Shown in pieces: positions 6,474-7,209 of a stretch of 7,209 nt of DNA. The position numbers and the translations under genes are program-made. Below the pieces are notes generated by a model, which worked only from the letters and a program-made list of their open reading frames with translations, ran no database searches and had not been told where the DNA came from. Where the stretch lies: positions 1 through 7,209 of the forward strand of contig JALOQO010000033.1 in NCBI GenBank assembly GCA_025453305.1, in the 5' to 3' direction. The DNA is from Patescibacteria group bacterium. GTDB taxonomy: Bacteria; Patescibacteriota; Saccharimonadia; Saccharimonadales; CAIOMD01. Position 1 is the stretch's first letter; each line of letters starts with the position of its first letter.

Positions 6474-6617
6474 ATTAATTGATTGGTTATTGTCTAGAAA
6501 AATTTCTTCTACTGGGTTTTGAGTTTTTGATGAGTCTATATCTGGTTCTATAGGAGGTCCGTCGTTGGACGGATGTTTGGGCCTGGGGTACGATGGTGGT
6601 TTGATAAAGAATATTCG
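6474..6617 (-). other. Open in-frame extension upstream of the DUF3048 ATG, overlapping the end of gltX
   Basis: After an in-frame TAA at 6618-6620 the DUF3048 frame is open for 48 codons up to the ATG at 6473. It reads as a proline-rich, acidic segment (for example IKPPSYPRPKHPSNDGPPIE, then a run with VEEIFLDNN) that would make a sensible cytoplasmic tail before the membrane anchor. It contains no ATG, GTG or TTG; only rare ATA, ATC or ATT starts are possible, such as the ATC at 6603-6605 directly before Lys-Pro-Pro. It may be a real N-terminus with a non-canonical start, the trace of a frameshift or substitution, or chance. Confidence 0.4.
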
Positions 6618-7209
6618 TTAAAGATTTTAATCTATTTATGGTCTTTTTTTTGCCTAAAAGATGCAGAGACGGCGCCAAATCTGGGCTGAAAGCAGACCAA
6701 GTTGTAGCGATTCTTATTAAACTAAATAATACCATAGGTTTTTGGTTGGTTTCGGCGAGTAGTTCATTGAGCGCGGTTTGAATGTTTACAGATTTAAAAT
6801 CGTTAATTGTTTGTAATTTTAATATCACAATATCGAGTAGTTGCTTTAAATCTTCTTTGGATATCTTTGATAGTTGTTTATCGTTGTTAATTAATGACAA
6901 ATCGGGTTCTGGTTCTGCAAAAAAGAAATTAGTTAAACCGGGTAAATCGGACATAACTTTTAGTCTTCCCTGTACAAGTTCGGTTACTTTATATTTAAAG
7001 TCGTTATTTGCATTTTGAGCTGATGGTGGCCAAAACTGATCTAGCCTTTTATACAGATCCTCTATGGTTAGTTTTCTTATCCATTGACCGTTTAACCAGA
7101 GCAATCGTTTTTCGTCAAATCGGGCTGGAGATTTTTGAACTTGGTTGATGTTAAATTTTTCTAATAACTCATCTGTAGCAAATATTTCTTGTTCGGTGCC
7201 ATCGTTCCA
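6487..7209 (-). CDS. gltX: Glutamyl-tRNA synthetase, C-terminal part (5' end outside window)
   Basis: The minus-strand frame is open from the window edge to the TAA at 6487-6489, giving the last 240 residues of a class I GluRS, which charges tRNA-Glu with glutamate. Recognisable are WNDGTEQEIFATDELLEKF (1-19), the highly conserved KSPARFDEKRLLWLNGQWIR (26-45) just after the catalytic core, and the anticodon-binding helical domain ending with VLFSLIRIATTWSAFSPDLAPSLHLLGKKKTINRL. The HIGH and KMSKS motifs lie beyond the window. An internal TTG at 7104 is not the start, since conserved sequence continues upstream. After about residue 201 (LTNIL), where the family normally ends, there is an unusual tail of 39 residues with eight Arg and no Asp or Glu, which overlaps the open DUF3048 frame. 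As first gene of the visible cluster it would tie the kinase operon to translation capacity; its own promoter is not in view. Confidence 0.95.
   Translation of the reverse strand, partial: WNDGTEQEIFATDELLEKFNINQVQKSPARFDEKRLLWLNGQWIRKLTIEDLYKRLDQFWPPSAQNANNDFKYKVTELVQGRLKVMSDLPGLTNFFFAEPEPDLSLINNDKQLSKISKEDLKQLLDIVILKLQTINDFKSVNIQTALNELLAETNQKPMVLFSLIRIATTWSAFSPDLAPSLHLLGKKKTINRLKSLTNILYQTTIVPQAQTSVQRRTSYRTRYRLIKNSKPSRRNFSRQ

Noticed and set aside
6558..6573. Perfect 6-bp hairpin (TCCGTC, loop of 4, GACGGA) between gltX and DUF3048.
   Set aside because: No U-run follows on the minus strand, it lies inside the gltX frame, and the stem is short; not supported as a terminator.
6600..6612. Possible programmed +1 frameshift at CTT-T in gltX that would fuse GluRS to the DUF3048 protein.
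   Set aside because: There is no stop or slow codon in the A site and no upstream Shine-Dalgarno as in prfB, and a GluRS-membrane anchor fusion is implausible.
6782..7018. Plus-strand open frame of 78 codons.
   Set aside because: It is antisense to the conserved gltX region.

Overview
The window looks like a compact chromosome segment from a Patescibacteria (CPR) bacterium, most likely Candidatus Saccharibacteria or a close relative. This is an inference from five things: AT-rich DNA, very tight or overlapping genes, -10 boxes placed almost on the start codons, a stand-alone CofE-fold protein, and a DUF3048 membrane protein next to glutamyl-tRNA synthetase. UGA is used as a real stop codon (end of the DUF3048 gene), which argues against the UGA=Gly lineages Gracilibacteria and Absconditabacteria. 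No phage, transposon, CRISPR, tRNA or rRNA sequence was seen.

Left part (1-1871, minus strand): a two-gene ABC transporter of the MacB/LolCDE/FtsX type. The ATPase (1182-1871) is read first and is coupled by a 1-nt TAATG overlap to its permease (1-1182), whose C-terminus runs off the window. Next comes a free-standing CofE-like (F420:gamma-glutamyl ligase fold) gene (1974-2714, minus). Across a 51-bp divergent promoter region lies a small single-pass membrane protein resembling DUF5665 (2766-3167, plus), the only plus-strand gene supported.

Right part (3157-7209, minus strand), in order of transcription: gltX (C-terminal 240 residues only), a DUF3048 (YerB-like) anchored extracytoplasmic protein, a PAS-containing membrane histidine kinase, a receiver-only response regulator and a DUF427 protein. 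Gaps or overlaps are 13 nt, 4 nt (ATGA), 5 nt and 26 nt, so this is very probably one operon. The last gene meets the DUF5665-like gene tail to tail with an 11-bp overlap. The kinase and regulator are an obvious cognate pair. Neither has an obvious periplasmic sensor or DNA-binding output domain, so the neighbouring DUF3048 protein is a candidate for the outside-facing part of the pathway (inference only).

The point most worth a second look is the gltX/DUF3048 junction (6474-6617). The gltX frame runs on as an Arg-rich tail without acidic residues, while the DUF3048 frame stays open 48 codons upstream of its ATG and reads as a plausible proline-rich, acidic cytoplasmic tail. No outright new defence or mobile system was found.
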